This document shows positions 12,007 to 22,455 of a DNA stretch of 64,000 nucleotides, in pieces; positions within the stretch are counted from its first letter, which is position 1; the number at the start of each line of letters is the position of its first letter. The DNA lies in assembly GCF_040712315.1 (NCBI RefSeq), contig NC_134024.1, positions 30,929,158-30,993,157 on the forward strand, in the 5' to 3' direction. Position numbers and translations under genes: made by a program. This DNA comes from Castanea sativa. Taxonomy: Eukaryota > Streptophyta > Magnoliopsida > Fagales > Fagaceae. The notes beneath the pieces were generated by a model. The model was given only the letters and a program-made list of their open reading frames with translations, made no database searches and was not told the DNA's origin.

Positions 12007-12612
12007 TCAAATGTTCGTAGGTAGAAATTTTTGGAAATCATCATTGCTTGAATCTGAGAAGTCTGAAATATCACTTTCATCATCTAATGCAGTAATTTCA
12101 TTAATAGACTTCATGGCTCGCTCTTGCGCCTTCCCCTTTAGATGCTTCCTAGCTTTTTGGACTGCATAAAAACGGTCTAACCGCCTTTGCATTTGATTGT
12201 TCTCTTGTTCAAGACGAGCAAGTATGTTGGCAGGTTCATCTCTAGGTAACTCGGCTGAGCGTGCCTTAGGAACTCGTAACCCGTGCCATCGACAATACGC
12301 CTCCAACTCAAACCTCTTCTCGTATAGGGTTGACCATGGTGGTTCTGCTACGGTGAACTCCATTGCGGTGGTATCTGTACTTAGTTTTGTAGGTTTGCCG
12401 ACCATGATGTGGCCAACGCTTCCAAGACTCTTGTACGTGTATATTGGCATATTAACGAAATCTCTCTTCTTTCCAACCCATTTCCCTCCATAGTGGTCTG
12501 TGTATGTTTGTAGTTGTTGATCTGCTGGAACTTGTGATAATTCATTTGTTGAAGTAGATTGGAACTTGTTTCTATGTGTACGAGATGATGTTGAGGCGTT
12601 GCGACTTATAGC
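12007..12612 (-). CDS. Unrecognised charged protein exon
   Basis: The frame is open from 12612 down to the stop at 12007. The first ATG is at 12450, but the frame continues about 54 codons upstream of it to likely acceptor AGs near 12610, so this is a last exon of a longer gene, not a complete ORF. The upstream part is Ser/Thr/Gln-rich. The middle has W and Y residues (YGGKWVGKKRDF, PPWSTLYEKRFELEAYCRWHG). The C-terminal half is a charged helix with coiled-coil character (ARLEQENNQMQRRLDRF) ending in an acidic DDESDISDFSDSSNDD stretch. I do not recognise the family. It lies 1 kb from the CTCGAG-rich end of the MULE, on the same strand, and could be host or element-borne. Confidence 0.5.
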   Translation of the reverse strand, partial: AISRNASTSSRTHRNKFQSTSTNELSQVPADQQLQTYTDHYGGKWVGKKRDFVNMPIYTYKSLGSVGHIMVGKPTKLSTDTTAMEFTVAEPPWSTLYEKRFELEAYCRWHGLRVPKARSAELPRDEPANILARLEQENNQMQRRLDRFYAVQKARKHLKGKAQERAMKSINEITALDDESDISDFSDSSNDDFQKFLPTNI

Positions 12613-13153
12613 TTACTCAACCTACAAAGTTAGTGGTGTAGGAATAAGAAAAGAATTGTGGTGCATTTATAACCTCATTCCACTATGTATTCAATAATAA
12701 AATTTAACATATTCAGGCTTGTCATGTCAATACAGGCTGAAAAACCACGATACAAATTTTTTGTTCAAATGTTCCCAATGTCACAGTGAGATTCTCTTGT
12801 TCTGGGCAGTAGTTGCAGTGTACTGCCATGACTATTCAGCTGAACAGTATTCATGTGAAGAGTATTCAGCATGCTTGAGTTTCATCTGACATGAACTTGA
12901 CAAGACAATACCGAGTTGTGTTAAATGCATCGTAAACTTTTCAGGGGTCTTCTGCATCCTTGAAAACAGTGCATTGCAAAAGGATGCATATTTGTGTACT
13001 GACGTGAGTGTGAATGATATGACTGGATAGGGTTCAACAGTGCCGAGCTATTGAGCAGCACATGTAGCACTGCGAACATCAGTGTAGCAATGGAGGACAG
13101 CTGACCCCCAAACTCGAGAATTTGTTTTAATAAATTTAGGTTTAGAATAAAGG
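12613..13153. other. Non-coding stretch
   Basis: No coding exon upstream of the unrecognised minus-strand exon could be confirmed here. The sequence has repeated ATTCAGC-type words near 12835-12875 but no clear element. Confidence 0.5.
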
Positions 13154-13568
13154 CTCTCAACCTAAACTTGTTGTCTCCAATTATATATGTAAGTGCATAA
13201 AGATGGATCGAAATTGACCAAAATGGACCAAAGTGGTCTGAATGGACCAAATTAGACCAACTAGAAACGAATGACTGAATAAGACCAAAGTCAACCAAAT
13301 AGGACCAAAGTAGATTTCAAGGACCGAATTGGGACCAAATCAAACTGAATGGACCAAATGTCACAATGTCACAGTGGTCTCTCAACCTAAACTTGTTGTC
13401 TCCCATTATATATGTAAGTGCATAAAGATGGATCGAAATTGACCAAAATCGACCAAAGTCGAAATTGACCGAATGACTAAATAAGACCAAAGTCGACCAA
13501 AGTAAATTTCAAGGACCAAATTGGGACCAAATTACACTGAACGGACCAAATGGACCACAGTGGACTGA
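13154..13568 (+). repeat. Tandem duplication with GACCAAA words
   Basis: Two tandem copies (about 13154-13378 and 13379-13568) begin CTCTCAACCTAAACTTGTTG and share TATATATGTAAGTGCATAAAG. Inside each copy the words GGACCAAA, GACCAAA and GACCGAAT recur at irregular spacing, so a short-period repeat is nested in a 225-bp one. It lies just outside the CTCGAG array at the end of the MULE. Confidence 0.8.
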
Positions 13569-13654
13569 ATTAGATGTATTGGACCAGAGGAAACATGTTG
13601 AGTAAAAATCGAGTCTTAGAGACTCGAGTTTTTTCGGGAATTTTTTTTAATTTT

Positions 13655-14103
13655 CCAGTGGAACTCGAGTCTCTAAAACTCAATTTTTACTGGGCAAAAT
13701 ATTTTTTCCCTAACATAAGCACGCTCTGTTTCAGGCAGAGAGGCATGCCCTGTTTCAGTGATTATTGCCCAGTGGAACTCGAGTCTCTAAAACTCGATTT
13801 TCACTAGGCAAAATATTTTTTTTCCCAACATAAGCATGTTCTGTTTCAGGCAGAGAGGCATGCCCTGTTTCAGTGTTTATTGCCCAGTGGAACTCGAGTC
13901 TCTAAAACTCGATTTTCACTAGGCAAAATATTTTTTTTCCCAACATAAGCATGCTCTGTTTCAGGCAGAGAGGCATGCCCTGTTTGAGGGTTTATTGCCC
14001 AGCGGAATTCGAGGCTCTAAAACTTGATTTTTACTGGGAATTTTTTTCCCCCCAACAGAAACATGCTCTGTTTCAGGTAGAGAGCAATGCTCTGTCCCCC
14101 CCC
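13655..14103 (-). repeat. 115-bp subterminal tandem array, four copies
   Basis: Copies start at 13655, 13769, 13884 and 13999 (periods 114, 115 and 115). Each has CCAGTGGAACTCGAGTCTC, AAAACTCGATTTT, a T-run, AACATAAGCATGCTCTG and the near-palindromic CAGGCAGAGAGGCATGCCC. The last copy is the most diverged. The array sits at the 3' end of the MULE. Confidence 0.88.
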
Positions 14104-14654
14104 CCCTAAACATGCAGCAAACCAAAAATTGAAATGTGTGCACACGCCTGCTGGGAAACATAGATAGAGAAGCTAAGAATGTAATCCATAAATACTCATT
14201 GAGAGGTAGACAAGTTGAGAATGTAAATGCACTTAAATTACATCAAAAGGCGTTCTCATTAAGCACCAAACTATAGAAATTGTTATGCTCTTTGCATAAC
14301 CATAGTTTTACAATATAAATGCACTCAAATCACAACAAAAGTCATTCTCAATATATCACCATTCTAAACATGTCCAACCACGCTTAATTTGCAATTCTAA
14401 CCATACTACTCAAATCACAATCTTCATAGAGAATTACAAGTACATTCAACAAAAATCAAAAAGTTCACATAGAGCCAATACAACGTAGTCACTTTTCCTA
14501 AGATCAGCGGTCCGCATGACAAAAACGCCGTCCATGGAAGCATGCCTGAAAAACGTAAAGTATTTACGTTAGGAGACAAGATAGTAAACATTAGGTAAAC
14601 ATCGAATGAACAACAATTATTTAACCGATGCATAACTTTTTGCCATCTACCTAC

Positions 14655-17497
14655 CTAGTGTGGAACATGGCCGCTTGTGGAAGCACCACGGGACTGCGGA
14701 CATTTTCTGCGGTTATGCCCGGAAGCATGACACAGTCCACATGTCTGCTTGGGTTGACTCTCTATCAAATTTGCGTCCTCCCTCCGCCATCCCGGTTCTC
14801 GATCCTTATTCCTCACTCCATCCATCTCGTTCCTTATTGTTGACTTCACCGGTCGACCTTTGGCCCGCAACAATGCCGGATTAGGCAACCACTTTGGCCC
14901 CATGGGATCCCTCCATAATGACTGTGACTTAGGAACCACAAATGCATGCTCATAAGTGTTAAGGGCATGGTTCAAACCATAACATGGGTGAATATACGTG
15001 GTCGAATCAATATGTAAATAGTCACATACTCTAATTGCATGTGAACACGGGATCCCTATATTTTGTCATTTCCCACAACTGCATGTTTTTTCCCATAATC
15101 GAACTTCGTAACTGTGGTTTCCCCCTCCTGCGCTACACGTGTTGAGTTGGGTAACTACTTGAAATATCAGCTCTTCATTGCTAAATGGCTTGAGATAGTG
15201 TTTCTCAGATTTACGCTTATTTCCATCCCACATGGATAAGACATATTCACTCAATTTCTTACCCTCTGACAACTCATAATGGTATTCTTTGTGCCGGTCG
15301 TGGAAATATTGAACAAGTTTGTTCCAAGTGAACTCAACCAACGCGGCAATAGCAAGGCCCCGTGCACCTTTTCAGTACACCATTGAAACACTCTGATATA
15401 TTGGTTGTCATTGCCCCAAAACGTCTCCCACCATCGTGTGACTGGGTCCACATATTCACAGACTCGCTCATTAGGTATGTGTATGGAAGATAATCTTGAT
15501 TCTTTTCCTTACCATCCCTCCCCGTCACCTTCTTCTTCTTCCTAATGGCCTCAATTTCCACTTGCTTAATGGACTCCATTATGGTAGCAAATTTAACTAC
15601 CTAACTAGCATATCCCGCTTTTAACGTCGCTGACTTTAAAGTCGAGTTCTGAAAATGGGTGTTGAAGTTGCTAGCAACATGTCGAAGGCAATATCTATGA
15701 AATACCCCTACTTTTCCATCATCCCTTCTAGGCCAGTTTGCAATGGCGTTTTTGATACCGAGATGTCGATCAGAAATCATGCAATTGCCTTCGTCAGGTA
15801 TTAGGTGGCCAATCGTTTCTCTGAGGTATAGTAAAAACCACCTCCAACTGGACCCTGACTCATAATCCACAACAGCAAAGGTGAGAGGGAATACCTTGTT
15901 GTTAGCATCGGTTGCCATTGCGACCAACAACTTTCCCTGATATTTACCATACAGATGGGTCCCATCAATACTGATAACCGGCTTGCAGTATTTGAATCCT
16001 GATATGCATGGACCGAAAGACCAAAACACATAATGCAACAATACGGTGTGATCTTCATTGGTGGGTGTGACACGATAGCAAAACTGGGTAGTCGGGTCCT
16101 GATCAATATATGCCATTAGCAACTTTTGCAGCCTTTGGTAGGACTCTTCCCAATCTCTAAACATAAACGCAATCGCCTTTTGTTTCGCATCCCATACCTT
16201 GTAGTAAGAAGGCTTATGGCCATTATATTTCGACTCTATCAGGGATCTGAGATGCTTAATTTGAGTAGTGTGATCCTCACGAAACTTGTTATGAATTTCT
16301 GCTGCAATAAAATTACAACTCATCATTCTATCATCATTTCGTACCCCAGTCGGTATACACGTGTGAGGACTCACATACACGGTGACCATCCATAGATTTT
16401 GGAGCTCGGGCTTCATAACTGCGTAGACATACCACTTGCATGACTCATGCACGCATTTCGCACAGATTTTTCCTCGTCGACCTAGTGATCTTAAAGTGTT
16501 TGTTTTCCTTAAGGGCACAAATTGTTAATACGCGCTTCACATCCACTTTACTGGCAAAAGTCAACCCTTTGCACAAATTCATCCCCTCTCTCTAAGTAGA
16601 CACAAATGGCATCTCAATATGCAAAGGATCAACCATATTTTCCTAAGTATTTGCAGAGAATGACAACGCAGGGGGTGCGTAGGCAGGGATTGTGTTTGTA
16701 ATGTTTTGGACACTAATAACATTGTCTGCATCAAGTTCACCACCGTCCAATGTCTCATCGTCATCAATGTCCCTCTCAAAGTCCTCAAAGTCCCGAAAGT
16801 CCCGAAAGTCCCCTCTGTTAATCATGTCTTCATAGTCATCTTTATCGGCAAAATCTTCACCGTTAATGGCAAGATTCTCATCAACATAGTCGTCATCATC
16901 ATCGTCATCATCATTGTTAACGACAGTAGTCTCATCAACATAGTCGTCGTCGTCGTCGTCATCATCGTCATCATCATTGTTAACGGCAGTAGTCTCATCA
17001 ACATAGTCGTCGTCGTCGTCATCATCATCATCACCATCGGCATGAACATCATCATCCTCTACATGTGTAGAATACTTATATTAAGCATCCAGAATCGCAA
17101 CTTGTAAGCTTGTGGTTGTTTGTTGGATATCCTCTTGCCATACTGCACGCGGCTCCAACTGTATGTACAACTCAATGTTACTTACTTCAGCTATACTCTC
17201 CAACTTGTCAAACATGATCTTTACATGTTTGTCTTTTTCTATCACCATATACTTGTAATTAATCCGGTGCTTCATGATTTCATTTGGCATACGATAAGTA
17301 ATTTGCATGTTGTGCGCATCAGGATTCTTACACAACTCTTCCATGACAAACATCTTCAATTCGTCAACGGTCTTCAACTTACGATCAATTTGGGTATAAT
17401 AGGTCTTCATACCCGGCCCCTCAAATGGCAATCCCTTGTTCGCATTGGGATTCTGAAGCGAACCACCGTGGTATATGATTATAACAATATCAGGCAT
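14655..17497 (-). pseudogene. MuDR-like transposase (mudrA-type) pseudogene
   Basis: Cut-and-paste MULE transposase remnant. Starting at the Met at 17497 (PDIVIIIYHGGS), the parts in order are a PB1-like N-terminal domain to 17084, an Asp-rich linker (17055-16830), a Cys/His motif (C-x4-C then H-x-C near 16450-16320), and a DDE-type core with Asp in ISIDGTHL and in MISDRHLGI. Then come NISECFNGVLK, a SWIM-type CSCG..IPCSHA finger and a CCHC knuckle (CGLCHASGHNRRKC). The core ORF (16518-15601) is the longest intact piece. In-frame stops: TAA 17083-17081, TAG 16645-16643, TAG 16594-16592, TAG 15603-15601 and TGA 15068-15066 (in a Trp position of the SWIM finger). Frameshifts: in the T5 run 16467-16471 and in the T4 run 15369-15372. 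The breaks make it non-autonomous. Family call is firm. Confidence 0.92.
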
Positions 17498-17755
17498 TGT
17501 GAATCTGTTCAAGTCAAGTACTATGTTAGTTAAATCACATAGTCGTAAAGTGGGGGAAAAAAGTAATGCAATCTTAAGGCTGAATATATTCAAGCCCGAT
17601 TATAGAGTGCTCCATTGCCCATTAATATCTAAAGGCCAAGACGTAAACCTTCTAATCCTAGTGGATGGAGAGACGAAATTATTTATTACTCCATTGTGTG
17701 GTGACCTATAATGCCTAAAAGGGTTCTGAAAGAACTAGGTGGGTAGAGGAGCATG

Positions 17756-18027
17756 ATTACATACCCATTCATTGCATTCATTCATTACCCATTTCATACC
17801 CAAACCAATGATAAATAAAGTAAAAAAAACTTGTAAGATCATGATAAAAATAAAAGCCTAGAAATGATGAATAAAATTTTGATAATTACATACCCATTCA
17901 TTACATCCATTCATTACATTCATTCACTACCCATTTCATACCCAAACCAATGATAAATAAAGTCAAAAAAACTTGTAAGATTATGATAAAAATAAAAACC
18001 TAGAAATGATGAATAAAATTTTGATAA
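17756..18027 (-). repeat. Tandem duplication upstream of the MULE transposase
   Basis: Two copies (about 17756-17885 and 17885-18027) share ACATACCCATTCATT, AAACCAATGATAAATAAAGT and AGAAATGATGAATAAAATTTT. Copy 2 has a small extra CATTACATT expansion. The repeat lies in what would be the transposase promoter or leader. Confidence 0.85.
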
Positions 18028-18384
18028 CAAAAACTATGCAAATAAATACTCAAAAAATTAACACTAACAAAACAAAATAAATTAACTATCTAACAAATAA
18101 ATGGTAAAACTCTTTAACCCACACCCATAGACAACATACCCAACTACAATGACAGTCAAATTATGCAAACCCTTACCTGAGATATGAATTTGCTGAGAGG
18201 GAAGAGCAATGAGAGTGGACAATGTGGTTTTGTGAGAGTGAGAGGCAATGTGGTGTGAGAGAGTTAGTGAGGGTGAGTGAGAGTTAGTGAGGCTGAGAGG
18301 AGCTCTGTTTTTAGGTTTTCTCTGTGAGTGTTAATGTGAGAGAGTCTCTGTGAGTTAACATGCCATGGGCTGTGTTTTAACATA

Positions 18385-18668
18385 TTGTCCAGTGGAACTC
18401 GAGTCTATAAGACTCGAGATCTATTAATTTGTCCAGTGGAACTCGAGTCTTATAGACTCGAGTTCCATGCGTAGGATAAAATATTTTAAAAATAAGATAT
18501 AGTGGAACTCGAGTTTGATAGACTCGATTTTCATGTCGTGTAAAACGAGTTTTTAAGACTCGAGATCTAGGTGGCATTTTGTCCAACTCAGCGAGCGCAA
18601 AGCGAGCATAAAGCGAGTTTCTGAGACTTGAGTTTTTATGTATATCTCGAGTTTCAAAAACTCGAGTT
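18385..18668 (-). repeat. CTCGAG-rich subterminal zone of the MULE (5' side)
   Basis: At least six short inverted motifs of the form ACTCGAGT-spacer-ACTCGAG occur here, several preceded by GTCCAGTGG as in the array at 13.65-14.10 kb. Unlike that side, they are not arranged with a fixed period. Confidence 0.75.
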
Positions 18669-18999
18669 GTTAGTTTCCTTTATACTTTCAAACAATGCCT
18701 AACTTACTATATTGATGCCATCCACACCCTGCACATTCCCCCGAAAAGTCCTTCAAATCCAACCAATGCACATCTTTACTTATAGTGGATAATTTCGGTA
18801 ATTGTAAAAAAGGTTGAACCATACCATTACTAAATAACCAGTTTGCTATTTTCCCAATTCCTTTTTTCTTCTTTGATATATTTAACCAAAAATCATTAGG
18901 CTGAATGATGGAAGTTTAACCCAAAAAAAAAAAATTAATAAACTTTCCTTAGAAGTCAGACCCACAATTTCTCTAGTCCCTCAAACTTCCACGGACTAA
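18669..18999. other. Spacer between MULE and the TIR element
   Basis: AT-rich sequence without recognisable features, ending in the TAA target duplication of the element that follows. Confidence 0.5.
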
Positions 19000-19314
19000 G
19001 AGCAAACACATCAGTCCATGTAAAAATTTCCTCTATTTTACACAAAAAACCTCATTTTAAAATTTTACACATTCACTTTTACAAATTACCCACGTCAGTT
19101 CATCTATCCTACTCCCTCTATTAATTAAATAATAATTTCTTCACTTTTTTTATTAATTCCCTCAACTAACCTACGCGCCTCTTTATTTCATTTCTTCTCT
19201 TCTTCAGTTCTGATTAATTTCTCTCTCTCTCTCTCTCTCCTTCTCTTCATTTCTCACTTTCTCTACCCAGATCATCTCTCTCACTCTCTCTCTACCCAGA
19301 TCAACGCTCGATCG

Positions 19315-19500
19315 GAGCTCCGATCCAGCGGTCCGAGCGCGATCGGAGCTCCGATCCAGCGCTCGGAGCGCGATCGCGAGCTCCGATCCAGCGCTCGAGC
19401 GCGATCCGAGCTCCGATCCAGCGCTCCGAGCGGGATCTGAGCTCCGATCCAGCGCTCCGAGCGCGATCGCGAGCTCCGACCAGCGCTCCGATCGTCGATC
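19315..19500. repeat. GC-rich 31-bp minisatellite
   Basis: The word GAGCTCCGATCCAGCG begins at 19315, 19346, 19378, 19408 and 19439, and a variant starts at 19471, giving a period of 30-32 bp. Each unit continues with CTCCGAGCGCGATCG. Related but degenerate words continue to about 19600. Base composition differs sharply from the AT-rich surroundings. All long minus-strand frames here are just translations of the repeat. Confidence 0.9.
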
Positions 19501-19777
19501 CGCCAGCTCCGATCGCCGATCCGCCTGCTCCGATCGCCGATCCGAGCTCCGATCCAGCGTCCACCAGCTCCGATCCACGACAAGACCCACGAGCTCCGAC
19601 CAGTTAAGCACCGATCTACAAGTCAAGCACCGATCTGTGGTTGTTTGTGTATGTCTATGTTTTTTTTTTGAGCAAAGTATATCTCTGTATTCTGTGTTGA
19701 GAAAATGATGGAGTCTGTTGAGAACGGATCAGAGAGAGAAAAAAAGGAGCAAAGGAGAAATGATAAAATATTGTTTA

Positions 19778-19824
19778 CCCGAGCTACAGTAACCGTGTAA
19801 ATATACACGGTACTGTAGCTCGGG
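19778..19824. repeat. Long near-perfect hairpin
   Basis: The arms 19778-19799 (CCCGAGCTACAGTAACCGTG..) and 19804-19824 (..CACGGTACTGTAGCTCGGG) are reverse complements except for one unpaired T, with a 4-base loop. It lies about 110 bp inside the right end of the TIR element. Confidence 0.9.
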
Positions 19825-20117
19825 ATGGTTTTACACTATTTTACCTAGTTTTAGCTCTACTGATGAAGCTCAAAATGTATAAAATTGAAATTTTTTTGCA
19901 TTATACATGATTTTCCACACACTGATGTGGATGCTCTAACACCTCACTTTTCTCCGCTAAAAAAAAAAAAAAAATCCGAAACAATTAAAACTCTGGGACT
20001 TCGTATATATTTTCAAAAAAATAGTACAAAGATTGGGGCCCATTACAAGTTCCAACTCCAACGGCTCTCTTTCCAAAAACCTCTCTCTCTCTCTCAAATA
20101 GCAAATATCACGTCTCT

Positions 20118-20281
20118 TATATAAATTAAAACCGTGCCCACTAATACTTATCTCTTCTCTCTTTTGCTCTCTCTGCTATCATTAGGGTTAGGGTTTTTCA
20201 TTTGATTCTCATCATTTTTTGTTTGTGTTTGTGTTTCTGTTTCCGTTCATCGCCGAGCCCAAGAAACGAAGGCGAGTCGGG
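20118..20281 (+). promoter_or_regulatory. Putative promoter and 5' leader with telo-box
   Basis: TATATAAA at 20118-20125 is followed by a CT-rich start region and by TTAGGGTTAGGGTTTTT at 20182-20197, a plant telo-box, a motif common in promoters of ribosomal and cell-cycle genes. The leader ends in GGCGAGTCGG with a donor GTGAGT at 20281. No start codon with a long frame follows, so this could be the first non-coding exon of the parent gene of the mosaic. A second, rearranged copy of the telo-box is near 28885, without the TATA box. Confidence 0.5.
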
Positions 20282-21991
20282 TGAGTCCACTTCACTTTTC
20301 CGTGATTTTTTTGTTTTGTTTTCGGAAGCAATTTTTTCACATTTTTCAATGCTGTTTCCTTCGTGTTTGTTCATGTGGGTCTGCTTCAAATTCTGGAATC
20401 GAGGCCAAAGATTGCATTTAAGGTTTACCTGGGTATGAGTATTAATTTAGGTTTTGAGTGTTATTTATTTATTTATTTTTATATTAAAATTTTTGTTGGA
20501 TTATGTTGATTTTAATGTTTTTTTTCTTTGAAGTTTTTTTGGTTGGTTGTTATGTTCTGCTTGCATGCATTAGTAGTTAATACAAGTGAGAAAATGTTTG
20601 GCTAGTGAGAAAACGTTGGAAAATTTTAATGTTTGGGTTCTCTATTTCCCTGTTTGGCTAGTGAGAAAATGTGGGAAAATTTTAAATTTGGCTAGATATT
20701 TGAAAATAGAAATAAAAATATTAAATGAAATACTGTAACTTACCCTCTTAACTTGCCTCGTCCATGGAGTTTTGTGACTCATTCCCTTTTCCCCCATTAT
20801 TTTGCTCTCTGTACTACTAGTGCTGCATCAAACACGAACACGCACATCACACATGCACACATGAAGATACAATTCTATCATTCCTGTGATTCTTTTTTTT
20901 CATGACTATTACATCTGCAGAAAAACTTGGAAATTTGTAATATTGTTGGTTCTCAGTGTTTCATGCTTTAGATAACCTCATAATGATCCCTTTTTCTTTC
21001 TCATTTTTTTTTTCTTTTTGTAATGTAAAATTTCACTCTATAAAGAATAAATAATAAGTGCATGCATCTCTTAAGTTAGAATTGATGATCATAATATTGA
21101 ATGATAAAACAAAAATCAAATGGTGTGTTTTCAGTTTTCCTGTAATCTATAAAAATGAAATTAACCATAAATTATGGTAATAACTCCTATATTTTTAGAT
21201 GGCCATGCTTGTGGTAAAACTGGTAACAGATTCAGTTACTTATGTGAGAGAACATTGAGGTATTCAACTTATATGGGCTAATTAAGCACACCTGAAATTT
21301 TTTACAAAAACTATAATAAAAGTTATGACGTGTTATACATGATGTACATTTGGTGGCACTGGCAGCCTAAGCAACCAGTTTAACTTTCATAACATAGAAT
21401 AGTCAATGAATGGGAATTGTATGTGTTTTATGTAGGTTAGAATTTTTATATTTGATTATAAAAATTCTGACCAAAAAGGTTGCAATCTGAAATCCTATGC
21501 TGGAATGGGGAGGGGATGTGTGTGAGCATAAAAAGTAGAGATATTAAGCAAGTGGCAGGAAGGTGGTCAGTTTTGGCTCCAAATTGAAATACCCATTTGT
21601 TATGCTGGGGCTTCTGGTCGTTAATAATGTGATATGGTTTGCTTTCCGGATTTTTATAATTCTGTTCCTGATTGTTGAGATTATGATGGTATTGTTTTCA
21701 TTAAAGTAAAATGGGTTACACATTTTAATAGAGCAATTCGGGTGTATTGTACCCTGATTTAGTTGTATTCTCACAAACGAAACTCCATGCAAACTGAGAC
21801 AACAAAAATGAGCCCTCATTCCATTCTGATGTCACTTATTTGCTGTTTTGAATGTGTCTTTCAATTATTTAAACTCACAAGTTACTGAGAATAAATTAAA
21901 GAGGTAGGTTCCTGTCTTTGACTATTTATCTTATGTACAAATGTAAATGATATCCCTGAGCAAATTTTTAATTTTTTTCCCCTCATTTTAG
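20162..21991 (+). repeat. Module alpha, copy 1 (leader and intron)
   Basis: This is the intron-like stretch from the telo-box to the acceptor of exon beta. It is repeated collinearly at 28860-30608. Shared landmarks are GCTTGCATGCATTAGTAGTT, AACACGAACACGCACAT-like text, GATGATCATAATATTGAATG, TGGCAGCCTAAGCAACCAGT and ATGCTGGGGCTTCTGGTCG. It also has a block (about 21697-21800) with ACACATTTTAATAGAGCAATT that recurs at 24.4, 30.4, 36.5, 49.4 and 51.65 kb. Confidence 0.85.
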
Positions 21992-22140
21992 GTTGGGAAC
22001 TTGAGCACTATTCATGGACCAAATTACCTTGCTATTTCTGCAAAAGCAAGGCAAGAATTATTGTCCGCAATTCAGGAGGCTATGAACATGGAGTTTTCTA
22101 ATCCTGCAGAGAGAAGATATGTACTCAGATTAGTGCTTCC
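21992..22140 (+). other. Exon beta, copy 1 (unrecognised protein)
   Basis: It follows an acceptor TTTTAG at 21991 and is open: VGNLSTIHGPNYLAISAKAR, then QELLSAIQEAMN, MEFSNPAERRYV. It then diverges from the complete copy at 49737-49902 and runs into CT-rich sequence. I do not recognise the protein. Conservation of the frame across copies suggests a real exon of the parent gene. Confidence 0.55.
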
Positions 22141-22455
22141 CCTTGCTCAATTTCTCTCTCAAACATATCATTACAGTTTTTCTGTTTTAGGTTTTTAAAT
22201 TACATTATTGAATAGTCCCACCCAATTTCTCTCTCTCTCTCTCTCTCTCTCTCTTTTCCCATTGCGATCTCTCTCTCTCTCGGTTGTGTTGCGTCTGTTC
22301 GTGTTTATGGTTGTTTGGCTGTGGGTTTGGGTATCACTATTCTTGCGGGTATGTGGCAATGTATGTATGTAGATGTGAATGAGCATAATGTGTGCTCTGT
22401 TTGTATGTTTTTGATTTGGGATTTTGGGTTTACTGTTTCGTATTGCGGAGGTTGT
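22141..22455 (+). repeat. Module gamma, copy 1
   Basis: CT-rich tract followed by GGTTGTGTTGCGTCTGT, TTTATGGTTGTTTGG and a TGTATGTATGTAGATGTGAA segment. The same order follows the fourth exon beta at 52121-52378, where a TG microsatellite has expanded. The shared junction shows these two copies descend from one recombined parent. Confidence 0.8.

Larger units (their letters stand above)
13600..18668 (-). mobile_element. Decayed MuDR-like MULE
   Basis: A MULE transposase remnant (14655-17497, minus) lies between two zones rich in short inverted CTCGAG words: 13600-14103 and 18385-18668. Both zones carry CCAGTGGAACTCGAGTCT followed by short T/A spacers and the reverse word. Shared, repeated subterminal motifs at both ends are typical of MULEs. 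I could not fix exact TIR ends or a 9-bp target duplication, so the borders are approximate. The transposase reads from right to left, so the 18.6-kb side is the 5' end. Confidence 0.7.
19000..19936. mobile_element. TIR-flanked non-autonomous DNA transposon
   Basis: The left end GAGCAAACACATCAGT and the right end ACTGATGTGGATGCTC form an imperfect terminal inverted repeat. Both are flanked by TAA (18997-18999 and 19937-19939). A TAA target duplication fits PIF/Harbinger-type elements, but a 3-bp match is weak evidence for the superfamily. There is no transposase. The interior has a CT-rich tract, a GC-rich minisatellite and a long hairpin. Confidence 0.7.

Noticed and set aside
14424..14633. 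Minus-strand ORF after the transposase stop
   Set aside because: Content is low-complexity and cysteine-scattered, with no link to MULE proteins; likely 3' UTR.
16706..17107. Plus-strand ORF of I/V-rich repeats and minus-strand ORF of M/T repeats
   Set aside because: Shadows of the GAT/GAC codon runs in the transposase linker; the Asp frame fits the family.
1563..18668. PMD gene and MULE as one large PMD-carrying element
   Set aside because: PMD genes can ride on MULEs, but here 9 kb of unrelated SNARE and LTR sequence lies between, and no CTCGAG subterminal motif flanks the PMD gene.
19204..19626. Three overlapping minus-strand ORFs rich in GSELRSRSERWI-type repeats
   Set aside because: They are translations of the GC-rich 31-bp minisatellite in several frames; all frames are open only because the repeat lacks stop words.
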